64,000 nucleotides of DNA, taken from contig UESW01001880.1 in assembly GCA_900491605.1 (NCBI GenBank), positions 221,315 to 285,314 of the forward strand, in the 5' to 3' direction. Positions 1 through 11,223 of the stretch are shown piece after piece (the first letter of the stretch is position 1; each line of letters opens with the position of its first letter). Origin of the DNA: Calamus simplicifolius (lineage: Eukaryota > Streptophyta > Magnoliopsida > Arecales > Arecaceae). A program made the translations under genes and the position numbers. The notes beneath the pieces were generated by a model. That model was given only the letters and a program-made list of their open reading frames with translations. It was not told the origin of the DNA and did not search any database.

Positions 1-1336
1 AAAATATAAATAGCAAAAGAAAATAATGAGGTTAGTTGATAAATGCTTGGCTGAATAAACTGATAAGCTAATTTGCCTAATTGTAGAGAAGGGCACTATG
101 GCAAGAAGTCCTATGCTACCTTCTTAAGGCAATCAACCTCCAAAGACGTCAAAGAGAAGGCCATCAAAATTGAAGCCTCAATCATCAATATTGTAAACTA
201 GAGATCCAATCTCACTAATTATTCAACTACAAATAACAAAAGTTGAAAGAAATCCATTAAAGAGATCCTTGTGGAAAGATATAAAGTTGGGGATCTATAA
301 GTAGGATTGCTTGATGAGCCTAGTAGAAAGTTTGACTATAATGTCTTGCATCGGGAGGGCTATGGCCAATCAATATCATGGTCCCCTCCTTACACCTTCT
401 TGAGAAAATGAAGAATATAAAAAAACAGAACCATAGTAGGAGGAAAAGATGTCGAGAAGATCAACAAATCAAGGCCAAGATGTAGGTTGTAACGAAGGAA
501 GGCATCCCCTATTCAAGTATCTTGCCAAGTGGAATTACAACCAATGAAGAGGAGTTTCATACCCAACTTAGCTTCCTAAAAGACCCAATGAAGTTTCTTT
601 TCGGTCAAACACACTCCTATACAGTGATCGATCATATTTCTAGGTTATGGGTGAATCCTCAACTTCGGGATCAAGAACATTCTAGATTCTGAGTACTCCA
701 ATGGTCCATTGGTATAGAAGGGCATATCAACTCCCAAAGAACTACGGATATCCTTTTATCAAGACATATCTAGGATGCAAAAAGAGATATGGAAGTGGTT
801 CAACTAGCAAGCCAAACAAAATTAGATAGAGTTGCCCAAATAGCATGCCCTCAAACTTAAACCAAGAACCATACTACAAGAAAGGACGTCGATATCGACT
901 GAGTCCAAGTCACCTTTGATACCGTAGCATTGTATGGAGAGGGGTCATGGATATCCTAGTTAGGGGGTCCTGAGCAAAATAAGCTCGAGGATAATAAAAA
1001 AATTAGTAAGTGTAGTGAAGAAAGCATAAATCAATCCAAGTATCACGACATACCTTGTAGTATGTATATGAATCACGTTCTTCCTCTTGTCTTCGCATCA
1101 AAGGAAAAGTAAGAGGATGTATTTGATGAAGATGTAACCAAAGATGATTAAGTGGCCCAAATAGCAATTAGGGAGACTAATGGTAGCCAAGGACCGAAAG
1201 AAGCATCAACCAATGAAAAGGAATTTGTGGCCATTATTTTAAACCCTGTTATGATGGTGCAGGAAGTTGAAGCAAACATAATAGATCAAAAACAATTATC
1301 TTCTTTAAGCCTTATCAGTGATAAAATAATACTTAC
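1..1336 (+). pseudogene. Ty3/gypsy gag-pol remnant (copy A)
   Basis: In shifting frames this reads like the linker between gag and protease of a plant Ty3/gypsy polyprotein: fragments such as SYATFLRQSTSKDVKEKA, REGYGQSI, KYLAKWNYN and EEEFHTQL are joined by stops and frameshifts. No frame is open beyond about 75 codons; the longest (1152-1382) runs into the inserted LTR. The protease part resumes after the LTR at about 2557. The family assignment is by recognition of phrase-level similarity only and the lineage is not determined. Confidence 0.5.
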
Positions 1337-2547
1337 TGATACGGACACTAGAATCAGACAGATGTTACTGAGTTCATTATAGATTTCTGATTAATGTAGT
1401 TAGACTTTTGATTCCTATTAATCCATTTGAGTCGACAATCATTATGTATTTTTTACTTTATGTTGATTTGATTTTAGGTCCTGTAATCAAGTTTTGTTAG
1501 TATGAGTCTAGTAATTTTTATCTGAGTTAAGTCAAGATTTATTGAGTCAAAGTGTAAGAAGTTGAAGACCCAAGATCATGAAAGATCACATTCAGTGCGC
1601 CACCTCAGTAGCCACATGGAATTTCAATCAAAGTAGATGCCATCTACTCAATTAAGGCATCCCAAGATTTTCATGAAGTCATCTCAGCATAAAAGAAAGC
1701 AAATAAGCTCCCCTATGGAAGGTGACTTGACATCCATCCCTTATAAAAAGTAGAATATGATGCCATTCCCTGATCTTTTTTTCTTGTTTCAAGATGCCGT
1801 CTATCTCCTTATTTGGAAACCATCCCTGATATCTTTCTCTTATTTCAAGATACCGCATATCTTCTTATTTGGAAACCATCCTCTGATCTCTTTTTCTTGT
1901 TTCAAGATGCTGCATATCTTCTTATTTGAAAACATTATGACGCCCTTTTTTCTCTTTTTTTTGTGTAATTCAGGGGTTAGGGTTTATTATAAAAATCTCT
2001 CCCTTCTTCTTGTAGAAAAATAATTTATGATTAATGAAAAAGAGTCTTCTTCTTCTATTTTTATGTTCTCCTGAGCATTGACATTCCGTAAGAGAGAGGG
2101 TGAGAGGCCCAACAAATATCCGTTTCAACATCTATTCTAAGCATCCCAGTTCCAAGATGTCAAGGTGCTATGATCCAGATGAAGTCCTCCTTGCTTATGG
2201 AACCATATGAAGAAAAGTCGAAACATCCATGGGAGCATAGCTTCTTATTCCAGGCGCCTATTTCGGAAGCTATGTGATCCAATCTTTTAGGACAAAGATC
2301 ATCAATTCCTGATAATCAGATTTATCCCTTCTCATAAGTTTTGTTTTATTGAAGAAAGAGCATGTTCTAAGTAGTGGTTTCTTAACTCTAGGATCCTATT
2401 TTCTTTTACTTAGTGAGTCATATTTTGCGGATAGTTACTTTACTCTTTGCATAATCATTCTTAGTTTATTCTTACTTGTTTCGAAAAGTAAAGCCTCTTA
2501 AAATTTGAATCATTGCTCTACATTATTGTATGGTATATCCTGCATCA
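1337..2547 (+). mobile_element. Solo LTR with 5-bp target duplication CTTAC (copy A)
   Basis: The sequence begins TGATACGGACACTAG and ends in TGCATCA. It is flanked by CTTAC at 1332-1336 and again at 2548-2552, a perfect 5-bp target-site duplication. It is homologous to the LTR at 12983-14242 (which lies on the other strand next to a primer-binding site), so it is an LTR of that family with its internal part and second LTR lost by recombination. Three copies of a roughly 56-bp unit (TTTCAAGATGCCG-type) lie at 1776-1945. It splits a gag-protease remnant. Confidence 0.85.
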
Positions 2548-2556
2548 CTTACAACC

Positions 2557-2760
2557 ACTATATATCTAGTATAAAGTGGATGGAAAGTCGATGAGGCATG
2601 TCTTGGTGGACAATAACATTTTGCCAATAAAGATGATAGGAAAGATGGCAAGATTAGAACATAAATTAATCCCTTCGAAGATAATGATAGTGAGGTTCAA
2701 CGGTAGGATTGTTCAAACCGAAGTTGATTTATTCATTGGATTTGACTCTTAGGTTGAATC
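2557..2760 (+). pseudogene. Gypsy aspartic protease remnant (copy A)
   Basis: The frame beginning near 2591 reads RHVLVDNNILPIKM then IPSKIMIVRFNGRIVQT, the pattern of a plant gypsy retropepsin (VLVDNGSS...LPxKxL...SFNGGxVQT). The catalytic D-[ST/N]-G is degraded, because the glycine-serine pair after DN is lost. Stops follow shortly. It is the downstream half of the polyprotein interrupted by the solo LTR. Confidence 0.55.
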
Positions 2761-3381
2761 CATTCCAATAGGATAGTTTTATCATTTGTTGAGGGCACAA
2801 ACTATACCTTGAAAGCAGCCTACTATCTTATTTTTATATGCGAAGCCCAAAAAATGTGCAGACTACGATGCATCCTGATATTGAATCATAAAAGTTATTG
2901 CCTTTAAAAGTTTTACTTCATGTTTGGATCCTACTTGTGATCGATGGATGTTGCTTTGAACTCTGTCCAAAGTTTATTGCAAGCGACCATATTAATCGAT
3001 AATGGATCGATATTTTTTTTAAAATTAAAAACAAAGATAATTAGTTAGGTAAATCATCAGTTGGACCGGTTAAACCAAAATTTGAAGGCCAAATCGTTCC
3101 AATTCTAACATAAAACCAAATGGATAAGAGATCCGAAATAATCCGATCAATCCGTAAACTGATCAACCATGAACTAATTTTTTATGATATTAAATATTAA
3201 AATTTATTATTTTATACATATTTATTATTTTTTTTGACTTGACCCAATTCACATATCATTTGAATCTAATTTAAATTAATAGAAAATAAATTTGATTTAA
3301 CTCTACCTTGATTTGGCTTGACTCGTAAATCTCAATTATATAAATTTTATTTTTCTTTACTACAACTATCTTTGTCAATTT
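2761..3381. other. AT-rich degraded sequence, no gene
   Basis: Traces of retrotransposon coding sequence continue to about 2900 with stops, followed by AT-rich sequence up to the CACTA terminus. I see no open frame of note and no structured RNA. Confidence 0.5.
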
Positions 3382-4491
3382 CACTACAAGAAAACGTATT
3401 TTTAGTGATGTAAAAAATGCGTCGCTAAACATAAATTTTGCGTCGCTAAAGAGGATTTGCGATGCCGTTGCGATGAAACAAATTCGTCGCTAAACGGTTG
3501 GTCGGTAAATAATTTGTGTCGCAACGGCGTCGTAGTTTAGCGATGCAAAAAATTTGTCGTAATGGCGTCGCTATTAGGCATTTAATAATTTAAATTTAGT
3601 GACACATTAGTGAGGAAAAGTTGCGTTGCTAAATAGCGAGTCAACTAATTAGTTGTTGAATAATGATGCAGTAAATGCGTTGCTATTTAGCGATTCATTT
3701 ATTGCGTCGCTAAATGTTGCATTGCTATTTAGCAACGAATATTGCATCGCTAAAGAATCGCTAAAATTTTACTATTTTAGTGACGAATTTTTGCTTCTTA
3801 ATGGCGTTACAATACTAAATATTTTTTTTAGAATTTTTTCGAATGTTATTTATTTAAACCTGCTTATACATATAATTAATTAAGTAGACACAATGAAAAA
3901 AAAACATAAACATGCACGCACATAAAATCAATAAAAATAATTCAAAAAGTTTTTCATTAATTTTAAAAAGATAAATCTCAATTAAATATAATATCAAACA
4001 CATATAAGAAGTAGGTTTACATAACAACAAAATAAAAGTAATATCAAGCATCTGGCGCTGGATCATGTGGTGGAGGCAGTGATGTATCGGAAGCGAAAGG
4101 TCGGGAGCTCTGTGTGAACATCCGAACCAGCCCCTACATCTCACGCATGGTCTGTCTGTCCATGGCCTACTGGCTCTCATGTCTGCAAGCTGCTGGCGAA
4201 GCTCGGTGTTTTGCTCATCGAACTCCTGCCGAACTTGATTTGTAATAGTCCTCCTCGTCTCTTCGGCCTGCTCATCAGAAATATCGCCGGATCCAGTATG
4301 GTGCGAAGAGGAGCCTGCCTCGGGAAAGTATCTGGAAGCATTGGTGCCCAGACCATACACTCTACGGTCGTGTGGTTGGGCACCAACAGCTTCCAAGAAT
4401 ATCCGTCGAGACTCCTATGGTGAAACCTCAGCGGCGGGCGTGTCAGCTCCCCCTTCTCTCTGGGGCCACCGATAGCACACCTGCACACCTA
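3382..4491 (+). mobile_element. CACTA (En/Spm) transposon fragment with terminal inverted repeat
   Basis: Begins CACTACAAGAAAACG, the classic terminus of plant CACTA transposons. Positions 3400-3800 then hold about ten copies, in both orientations, of a GCGTCGCTAAA / TTTAGCGACG-type subterminal motif, which is how CACTA ends bind transposase. A transposase-like frame on the minus strand follows (3854-4396). No second terminus is visible: the element stops at 4491, where the LTR of a gypsy element begins, so the remainder was displaced or lost. Confidence 0.75.
3854..4396 (-). pseudogene. CACTA transposase-associated ORF, C-terminal fragment
   Basis: This frame of up to 180 codons contains RRVYGLGTNASRYFPEAG followed by a polar, glutamine- and glutamate-rich segment (QVRQEFDEQNTELRQQLADM) resembling the C-terminal coiled region of plant Ptta/En/Spm-type transposase genes. 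Its upstream part runs out at the junction at 4491. The last 70 or so residues are hydrophobic and probably non-coding read-through into the subterminal region. It is oriented so that the 3382 terminus is the 3' end of the transposon. Confidence 0.45.
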
Positions 4492-5884
4492 TGGTAATCG
4501 GATAGAGTTTTACTAGTCTTTATGTAGCGCTCTATAAAGAGCTAGAGAATCCCAACAAATTATCATAAATGGCAGACACTCAAAAAACATATCCTGTTAA
4601 AAACTTTTATTATCAGCTCAATTATATACATCACTCAGATCAACACTAAGCATCAACCTGCTCAGATAAATTTTTTCATGACATTCCTCAGGCAGTTTAT
4701 AAGATCACATTCACAATCGACATCAAAATCATAAGTGCACACATCAGGCTCATAATTTTCTCCAAAACATAAGTCTCATATTCATATCCAAAAAAGGTCT
4801 GAAACATCATTACATCTCACTGTATACATACACATATGCATATACAAATATCAATCTACACTATCTCAATATACAAGGCTATCATCTATACACCCTTGCA
4901 TCCAAGCAAGCTTCACCAGCTAAGGGTTCTGTCCTGCTTATCCTGTGATCCTGGCAGAAAATACTTACTGATCTGAAAGAAAATTTTAATCATAGAGGGG
5001 TGAGACCTAAGTCCCAGTGACTGGATAACCATCTAACTATGGAAAAATAGAGAACCATAACCTCATATTTTCAATCGTATGCTGATACTATTTAGCTTGT
5101 ACAACTCAAAGTATATTTTTAACATGATATCAGATAAAATAAAATATAACTTATTTTTCAAATAATATATCAGTACTAAAATACTCTACAATAACTTTCC
5201 ACTGAAAGATAACTCATTAAGATAAAAATCCATGCATTACAATATGAAGATATGCATTCTTTATCTATAGCCCAGACTTCTTTATTAAATTCCCAAATTC
5301 CCGCTGGAATCTGCTTGCCCCCTGGCATCTCAAGTAAACTCTTTCTCTCGGGATAACTACTTGGCTCACTGGCCCTTTTCAAATAGCAATGTATACTTTT
5401 AAATCTCATGATAGTGGACAGTGTGTGTAATGCCTTTGAGGTACCACCTTATAGTCATCCTTCTGCAGGTGTACTCTCATCGGGTGCATGACTAGCAACA
5501 GGATCCCCGTACAAATAGTACCCCTTACCCATGTGGTTCATCCGGTAAAGTGCTTTGCTCCTTAACCCTGGAACCTCAGGTTTCTCTCTGCCCCCACAGG
5601 CTATATATAGTAACCAGCTCCACTGAGCTATGATTCATGCCCCCACGGGCTGCTTACAACCTGCTCCACTGGCCTGGTCAAGTATGCACTCACCCCTGAT
5701 TCCGGGGTTCATCGTACGATTTGATCGCAAGGAGGTACTGGCTCAATAGTAGTGTGCAATGCTCATGCTACAGTACAGTCTAAAGGGTGATCAGCCCCAT
5801 AGCTGCCTAATGCTCAGTATGATACATACATCGTTTATAAAGCTTTATCATGCAGATATGCCATGTATACATCAACCATCTCCT

Positions 5885-6075
5885 CATCGAAACTCATGCT
5901 CATGTCTTTATGCTTGAAACTCATGCTTATTTCTTTATGCTTAAAACTCATGCTTATTTATTTATACTTAAAACTAATACTTATTTATTTATGCTTAAAA
6001 CTCATGCTTATTTCTTTATACTTAAAACTCATTCTTATTTCTTTATGCTTAAAACTCATGCTCAAAACTCATGTA
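5885..6075. repeat. 27-bp tandem repeat in LTR, about 6.5 copies
   Basis: Unit of the type AAACTCATGCTTATTTCTTT plus ATGCTTA, 27 bases. Because 27 is a multiple of 3, frames stay open through it and translate to repeated LKTHAYFFM-like nonapeptides. These open frames are a by-product of the repeat and not genes. Confidence 0.8.
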
Positions 6076-7057
6076 TCAGAATATCATGTACCAGGTTCTC
6101 ATTTATCAAATTTAAAACATACACAATACTCTACTAAGCATAGCATACCACAACTAGGTATTAGTCTCATTATACTAGCTTAAATAAATTTCTCATATCT
6201 AGATGAGGAACCCACTCACCTTAGCAGGTTACTCCTCAACTGGTACTCAACTCTGATATTTCGGCTTCCTGGAGTAACCCTCTTGACCTATGTCAACATA
6301 CAGATATGATAGCTATTAGGATTACCTTCACACGAGGTTTTTCCACAAAACCATGTATGCATACATGCTCTATCCTCTAATATCTTATTATTTTCTTCCA
6401 TCATTTCTCTACTCAAGATTTCTTCCACTATTACCTCAAAATATAAGAATCATAAGAAAATCTAAAGCCATGCAAGATCTAGGGAGGCTATAGCTTACCT
6501 GAAGCCAAGACAAACCCCAAGCTTTCATTTCCTTTCCTCTTTTTTTCTTTTTTTCTTCTTCTTCCTCTTCCTCTCTTTTCTTCTCTTCTTTCTCTCTTTC
6601 TTTCTTTCTTTCTTTTCTCTGGCTGAACCCACATTTTTCCTTTTTCTCTAATGACTTGGGGACCAAGTCATGGGTGACTTAAGGGCTAAGGCATGCTAAA
6701 ATCCCATTTTTACCCTCAAACACTATTAACGCATGCTTTTTGGAAAACATGTGGCTCACTTATAATCTTGATATTTTGCCCTTACATTTTTTTTCCAAAT
6801 TTCCCTTAACACAATTAGCAATTGACATCGGAGCCTTTTCCCATTTTGCACTTGACATAGCATTTTTTAATTAATTTATAGCCTAGATTATTATTATTTA
6901 TTTAAATTAATACTTTTATACAATATTTCTAAGAAAAGACTATACCAACTTGAAGATCTTAATTTTAGAAATCCAACGGTTTAAACGGCACTCAAATCGG
7001 ACTTAAAACAAAATAAATATAAAATTTTTAAGATTTAACCCAGAAAATCTATCGTCT

Positions 7058-7310
7058 TAGAGTCGGCTCCAATAAATTTGATGTCGGCCCAGCAAAAATA
7101 GGTGTCAGCTCCAAAAAATTTGGTGTCAGCTCTAACAAAAATAGGTGTCGGCTCCAGAAAATTTGGTGTCGGCTCTAATATTACAGCAAAAATGCTAACC
7201 TTCTGTTTTTCTCTACAGGTGTTGACTTTCCCTCTGCATATGTCAATTCTAAAGCGTGCCGGAAGTTTAAAACCGTGCAAGAGTCGACTCCACTCCAATT
7301 AGAGTCGACT
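7058..7310. repeat. GTCGGCTC / GAGTCGACTC repeat cluster in LTR
   Basis: An imperfect unit of roughly 23 bases (GGTGTCGGCTCCAGAAAATT and variants) is repeated about six times at 7058-7180. It is followed at about 7282-7310 by two copies of the 10-base palindrome GAGTCGACTC. The same palindrome is clustered in the unrelated copia LTR at 58770-59095. Confidence 0.7.
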
Positions 7311-7578
7311 CTAATTACTAAAAACATCACTTAAGGATAAAACTCAAACTAAACTTGATTTTTCTTGTGATTTAAGCCCATTAAAACTTAAATCTCTCAA
7401 TTTCTTAAATCAAACTCATTAGCACTCAAAAATATACTCATTTACTCCAAAATTTCTTCTCTTTACATTTATCAAAAGGCCAACACACCCACACTTCACT
7501 GAAACTCTCTGACTTTCATTTCAAATAAAAAATACCATTAATATTTTTAATAAATTATAAGGTTTTCAAGATGTTACA

Positions 7579-7595
7579 ATTCTCCCCCTCTTAAG
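7579..7595 (-). other. Polypurine tract of the Del/Tekay-like element
   Basis: On the minus strand the purine-rich run AAGAGGGGGAGAAT directly precedes the LTR start TGTAACATC. This is the second-strand primer site of the element. Confidence 0.75.
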
Positions 7596-7613
7596 AAATT
7601 TCATCCCCAAAAT

Positions 7614-8246
7614 TTAGCTAGATATATTTTCAAATAGATGGGGGTACTTCAATCTCATCTCATCCTTTCACTCCCATGTAGCCTCCTCTTTTTGACGATT
7701 TAACCATTGCACCTTAACTAATGGAATTCTTTTACTGCGGAGCTGCTTAGTCTTCCTACTCAAGATCTTCACTGGTTCTAATGCAAATGATAAATCTTCC
7801 TATAACTCTATGGTCTCAGACTGAATCATATGAGAGGAATTCGGCAAATACCTCCTAAGCATTGATACATGAAATACATTATGAATCTGAGATAACTCTG
7901 AAGGTAAAGCCAGTCTATAAGCTAGTGTCCCGACTCTTTCCATAATTTCATAGGGTCCAATATACATGGGACTCAACTTGCCTTTCTTTCCAAATCTCAT
8001 AATACCTCGCCAAAGAGATACGTTCAGAAAGACTTTATCTTCAACCTCAAACTTTACCTCTCTATGCTTTTTATCTGCATAGCTCTTCTGTCTATCCTGG
8101 GCTACCTTTAATTTATCTCTTATGATTTTAACTTGATCTGTTGTAAGCTGCACTAACTCGGGGCCTAACAGCCTCCTCTCTCCCTCCTCATCCCAACACA
8201 CTGGAGTTCTACATTTTCTCCCATACAAGGCCTCATATGGTGCCAT
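7614..8246 (-). pseudogene. Integrase C-terminus and chromodomain
   Basis: 8246-7800 reads the integrase C-terminal part, with GRKCRTPVCWDE, KVFLNVSLWRGIMRFGKKGK, YIGPYEIMERVGTLAYRLALP and HNVFHVSMLRRYLP. The same frame continues past a stop (after SETIEL) to EPVKILSRKTKQLRSKRIPL, VKVQWLNRQKEEATWE, a second stop, then KYPHLFE, and ends at 7614. This tail is a chromodomain, the chromatin-targeting module of chromoviruses. Two in-frame stops show it is inactive. Confidence 0.8.
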
Positions 8247-8306
8247 ATCAATGCTAGAATGGTAGCTGTTATTGTAAGCAAGCTCTACTAAAGGCAGATG
8301 ATCATC

Positions 8307-8696
8307 TCAGCTACCAAAAAATTCCATGACATAATCTATCAACATATCCTCCAGTGTTTGGATGGTTCTCTCCGACTGACCATCAGTTTGGGGATGAAAT
8401 GTTGTACTGAACCTCAATTTAGTCCCCAAAGCTTTATGTAATTTTGCCCAAAATTGAGATGTAAACCTTGGATCTCTATCTGATACTATAGATACTGACA
8501 CACCATGCCTACTCACAATTTCATGCACATATAATTCTGCTAATCTATCCAAGGTAAAGACAATCTTAATAGGCAGAAAATGAGCAGACTTAGTCAATCT
8601 ATCAACTATCACCCAAATAGCATCATTGCCCCTTATAGTCTTTAGGAGTCCTGCAACAAAATCCATAGTTATATGCTCCCATTTCCACTCTGGCAC
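8307..8696 (-). pseudogene. Integrase catalytic core
   Basis: Contains WEHITMDFVAGL (first catalytic Asp), VIVDRLTKSAHFLP, VSDRDPRFTSQFW (second Asp) and HPQTDGQSERTIQTLEDML (Glu), the complete DD(35)E set of a gypsy integrase. A stop after EFFGS (reading from 8696 to 8307) separates it from the C-terminal part. DDE integrases insert the cDNA into the genome. Confidence 0.85.
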
Positions 8697-8726
8697 AAAT
8701 AGAGGCTGAAGCTTGCCAGCCGAACA

Positions 8727-9317
8727 CTAATGTTCAGCCTTAATCTGCTGACACACCAAACACTTAGATACATACTCAGCTATCTCCTTTTTCATACCAT
8801 TCCACCAGTAATTCTGTTTGATAGTTCTATACATCTTAGTATTACCTGGATGCATTGAATAAGCTGAGTTATGTGCTTCCCTTAAAATCTGATCTTTCAC
8901 TAATTCCACAGCTGGCACACAAACTCTGCTCTTGAATAATAACACCACATCACCTCTAACAGAAAACTTTGACTGAGACCCACTCTGAATTAAATATCTA
9001 GCTTTAAACAACTGTAGATCTAGCAACTGAGCTTCTCTTATTTCCTCTAGCATCTGGGGTCTCACTTTGAAAGTAGCCAATAAGGCTCCTGATTCTTCTA
9101 CAGCTAGCTCTGCATCTAACCTCCTTAACTCAATCATCAAGGGTAGCTGTACTATTCTAATAGAAGCTAATGTGGCCATAGACTTTCGACTCAAGGCATC
9201 AGCCACAACATTAGCTTTCCCTGGGTGATACTCAATAGTGTAATCATAGTCTTTAATCAATTCATTCCATCTTCTCTGCCTTAAATTCAATTCCTTCTGG
9301 GTCAGAATATATTTCAA
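8727..9317 (-). pseudogene. RNase H end and integrase zinc-binding domain
   Basis: Starts with the end of RNase H (LNLRQRRWNELIKDYDYTIE, GKANVVADALSRK). It continues through the tether into the HHCC zinc-binding domain: H in REAHNSAYSMHPG, then YWWNGMKKEIAEYV and CLVCQQIKAEH. It is continuous with the core that follows after a stop at about 8724. Confidence 0.8.
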
Positions 9318-9338
9318 GCTCTTATGATTAGTAAATAT

Positions 9339-9896
9339 CTAGCATCTTCTTTCATACAAGTAGTGCCTCCAAACCTTCAATACAAATATAACAGCAGCTA
9401 ACTCCAAATCATGTGTGGGGTAATTCTTTTCATGGGATCTCAACTGTCTAGATATATAAGCCACCATTTTTCCATTTTGCATTAAAACACATCTCAAACC
9501 CTTCAATGAGGCATCACTATAGATCACATAATCATTGGCACTATCAGGGAGTATTAGAATTGGGGCTGAGGTTAATCTCTTTTTCAATTCATCCATACTC
9601 TTCTGGCATTCATTAGACCAATCAAACTTGATATTCTTTCTAAGCAGCTTAGTCATAGGAGAAGACAAAATCAAAAAATTTTCTATAAATCTTCTATAAT
9701 ATCCTGCTAGCCCCAAGAAACTCCTCACCTCAGTCTGATTGGTAGGTGATACCCAATTCACTATAGCTTCAATCTTTTGAGGATCTACCATAATACCTTC
9801 GGCTGAAACTAAATGTCCCAAAAACTTTACCTCATCCAGCCAAAATTTACTTTTACTAAACTTTGCATATAATTGATTTTCTCTTAATATATGCAA
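9339..9896 (-). pseudogene. Reverse transcriptase C-terminal part and RNase H
   Basis: Reads HILRENQLYAKFSKSKFWL, VKFLGHLVSAEGI, VRSFLGLAGYYRRFIENF, then DASLKGLRCVLMQNGKMVAY and LELAAVIFVLKVWRHYLY, i.e. the RT connection followed by RNase H. The DASLKG segment carries the first RNase H aspartate. The break to the upstream RT piece is a single stop near 9900. Confidence 0.8.
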
Positions 9897-9911
9897 AACT
9901 GTCCTCAGATG

Positions 9912-10514
9912 CTATTCATGCTCTTCACTACTTCTAAAATAAATCAAGATGTCATCAATTAATACTATCACAAATTTATCTAGATACTCCTGAAATACTT
10001 GATTCATCAGACCCTTAAAAGCACCTGGAGCATTTGTCAAGCCAAATGACATCACCAAGAACTCATAATGACCATATCTGGTCCTAAAAGTAGTTTTAGA
10101 TATATCCTCATTCTTTATTCTCAATTGATAATACCCATATCTCATATCAATCTTTGAAAACACTACTGCCCCCTACAGCTGATCAAACAAATCATCGATC
10201 CTTGGCAATGGATAATTGTTTCTAATGGTCACCTTGTTCAACTGTCTATAGTCTATACATAATCTCAAGGTACCATCCTTTTTCTTCACAAACAACACTG
10301 GTACATCCCATGGCGATATATGGGTCTAATAAACCCTTTATCCAATAATTTATGTAACTAACTGTTTAATTCTTTCAATTCAACTGGAGCCATTCTATAA
10401 GGTGCCATGGCTACTGGTCTGGTGTCTGGAACTAGATCTATACTGAAATCAAATCCTCTGTCAGGAGGTAACCCTGGCAGCTCCTCAGAAAATACATCTA
10501 AAAAACCGATGAAT
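9912..10514 (-). pseudogene. Reverse transcriptase N-terminal part, joined to a foreign element
   Basis: From the junction at about 10514 the frame reads FLDVFSEELPGLPPDR, DLVPDTRPVAMAPYRMAP, a stop, KGFIRP, then frameshifts. 10163-9912 gives FSKIDMRYGYYQLRI, TTFRTRYGHYEFLVMSFGLT and IVLIDDILIYFRS. The active-site YxDD is present as LIDDI. The start of RT abuts sequence from another gypsy family in a different frame, so this is not a natural polyprotein start. Confidence 0.8.
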
Positions 10515-10997
10515 TTTTTTAGTAGTTAAGATCCAAACTGATGAACCCTAAGTGATCTCACGCTCTAGTTCTTTAGCGCTGATCAGATTTAATCCCAGTT
10601 TCTTCTCTTTCAAGTTACTAGATTCCTTCTTAATATGATCCTTAGGTGGAGTTGGGTTTATCACAAGCTTCTTTCCATGGTGGTTAAAGGGGTAGGAGTT
10701 GGATCGACCATACAGGGTAGCATCATGATCATATAACCAAGGTCGACCTAAGATGATATTGCTAACTTCCATAAGAAGGACATCACACCACACCTTTTCT
10801 TGATAGGATTGTAGTTGGATCATGACTTGATATTTTAGCTTAATGGAGATGAAAGTTGAGTCTATCCGAGATACCTTATAGGGATTGGGATGGAGAATCA
10901 TAGATAAACTTAGGGTTTTGACAGCACTGGTTGAGATCGCATCAACACAGCTTCCGCTATCTATAATGATCTTACATACCTTTTTTCCTAACTTCAC
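10515..10997 (-). pseudogene. Aspartic protease of a second gypsy family
   Basis: Contains CKIIIDSGSCVDAIS (retropepsin active site DSG), then VWCDVLLMEVSNIILGRPWL, HDATLYGRSN, FNHHGKKLVINPTPPK and, past a stop, GSSVWILTTKK up to the junction at about 10515. These phrases belong to plant gypsy elements whose RT region begins differently from Del/Tekay, so protease and RT here come from different families. I lean to a CRM/Reina-like relative but cannot fix the lineage. Confidence 0.7.
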
Positions 10998-11223
10998 AAA
11001 TGCCTATAGGATATGGGTTCCACGCCAATCCTTTTGTTCTTTGGTTTGGGTCAAGATACATCAAACAACTTTTAATAAATCAGATGACTCAATAACTTCC
11101 TCCTCTCCTTCAAATTCATCCACTAAGTGTATTCCAGCTTCATACACTTATCCTTTATGCTCATTAGTGGGTTCAGAATCTTCTTCCTTTAGTTCTCCTA
11201 TGTGTAGGGATCGGGTTGGGTAT

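Larger units (their letters stand above)
1..3228 (+). repeat. 3.2 kb direct duplication, copy A
   Basis: This block matches 14332-17566 almost base for base and in the same orientation. Window base 1 corresponds to base 14332, and the match fades in an AT-rich stretch at about 3228 (about 17566 in copy B). The block may extend left of the window. Both copies carry the same solo LTR at the same point, so the block was duplicated after that LTR inserted. Differences are scattered substitutions and small indels, for example an extra ca. 10-base AGCTAGCAAATA stretch near 16035 in copy B. Confidence 0.9.
4492..7578 (-). repeat. 3' LTR of the Del/Tekay-like element (about 3.1 kb)
   Basis: On the minus strand the LTR starts TGTAACATCTTGAAAACC right after the polypurine tract, and is inferred to end ...CGATTACCA at 4492, the edge of the CACTA sequence. 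Its length fits this lineage. It contains a 27-bp tandem repeat (5885-6075), a C/T-rich run (6538-6615) and a GTCGGCTC-type repeat cluster (7058-7310). The left end rests on the CACTA junction and the TG/CA rule, since no second LTR is available for comparison. Confidence 0.65.
4492..10514 (-). mobile_element. Del/Tekay-like chromovirus (Ty3/gypsy), 5' truncated
   Basis: Reading on the minus strand from 10514 down to 4492 gives reverse transcriptase, RNase H, integrase, chromodomain, a polypurine tract and a long 3' LTR, the order of a gypsy chromovirus. The chromodomain and the GGGGATGAAATTTC-type leader into the LTR are typical of the Del/Tekay lineage. Gag, protease, primer-binding site and 5' LTR of this family are absent. 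At about 10514 the sequence joins a different gypsy family. Every pol piece carries frameshifts or stops, so the element is dead. It sits directly against a CACTA fragment, its probable insertion target. Confidence 0.8.

Noticed and set aside
870..890. CATACTACAAGAAAGGAC, resembling a CACTA terminus
   Set aside because: It lies inside duplicated gypsy coding remnant, lacks subterminal repeats and a target duplication, and the first bases do not match.
1757..2023. 88-codon frame with FLFQDAVYLLIWKPS repeats
   Set aside because: Comes from the 56-bp internal repeat of the solo LTR.
5850..6183. Repetitive 95-106 codon frames (LKTHAYFFM units)
   Set aside because: Produced by a 27-bp tandem repeat inside an LTR.
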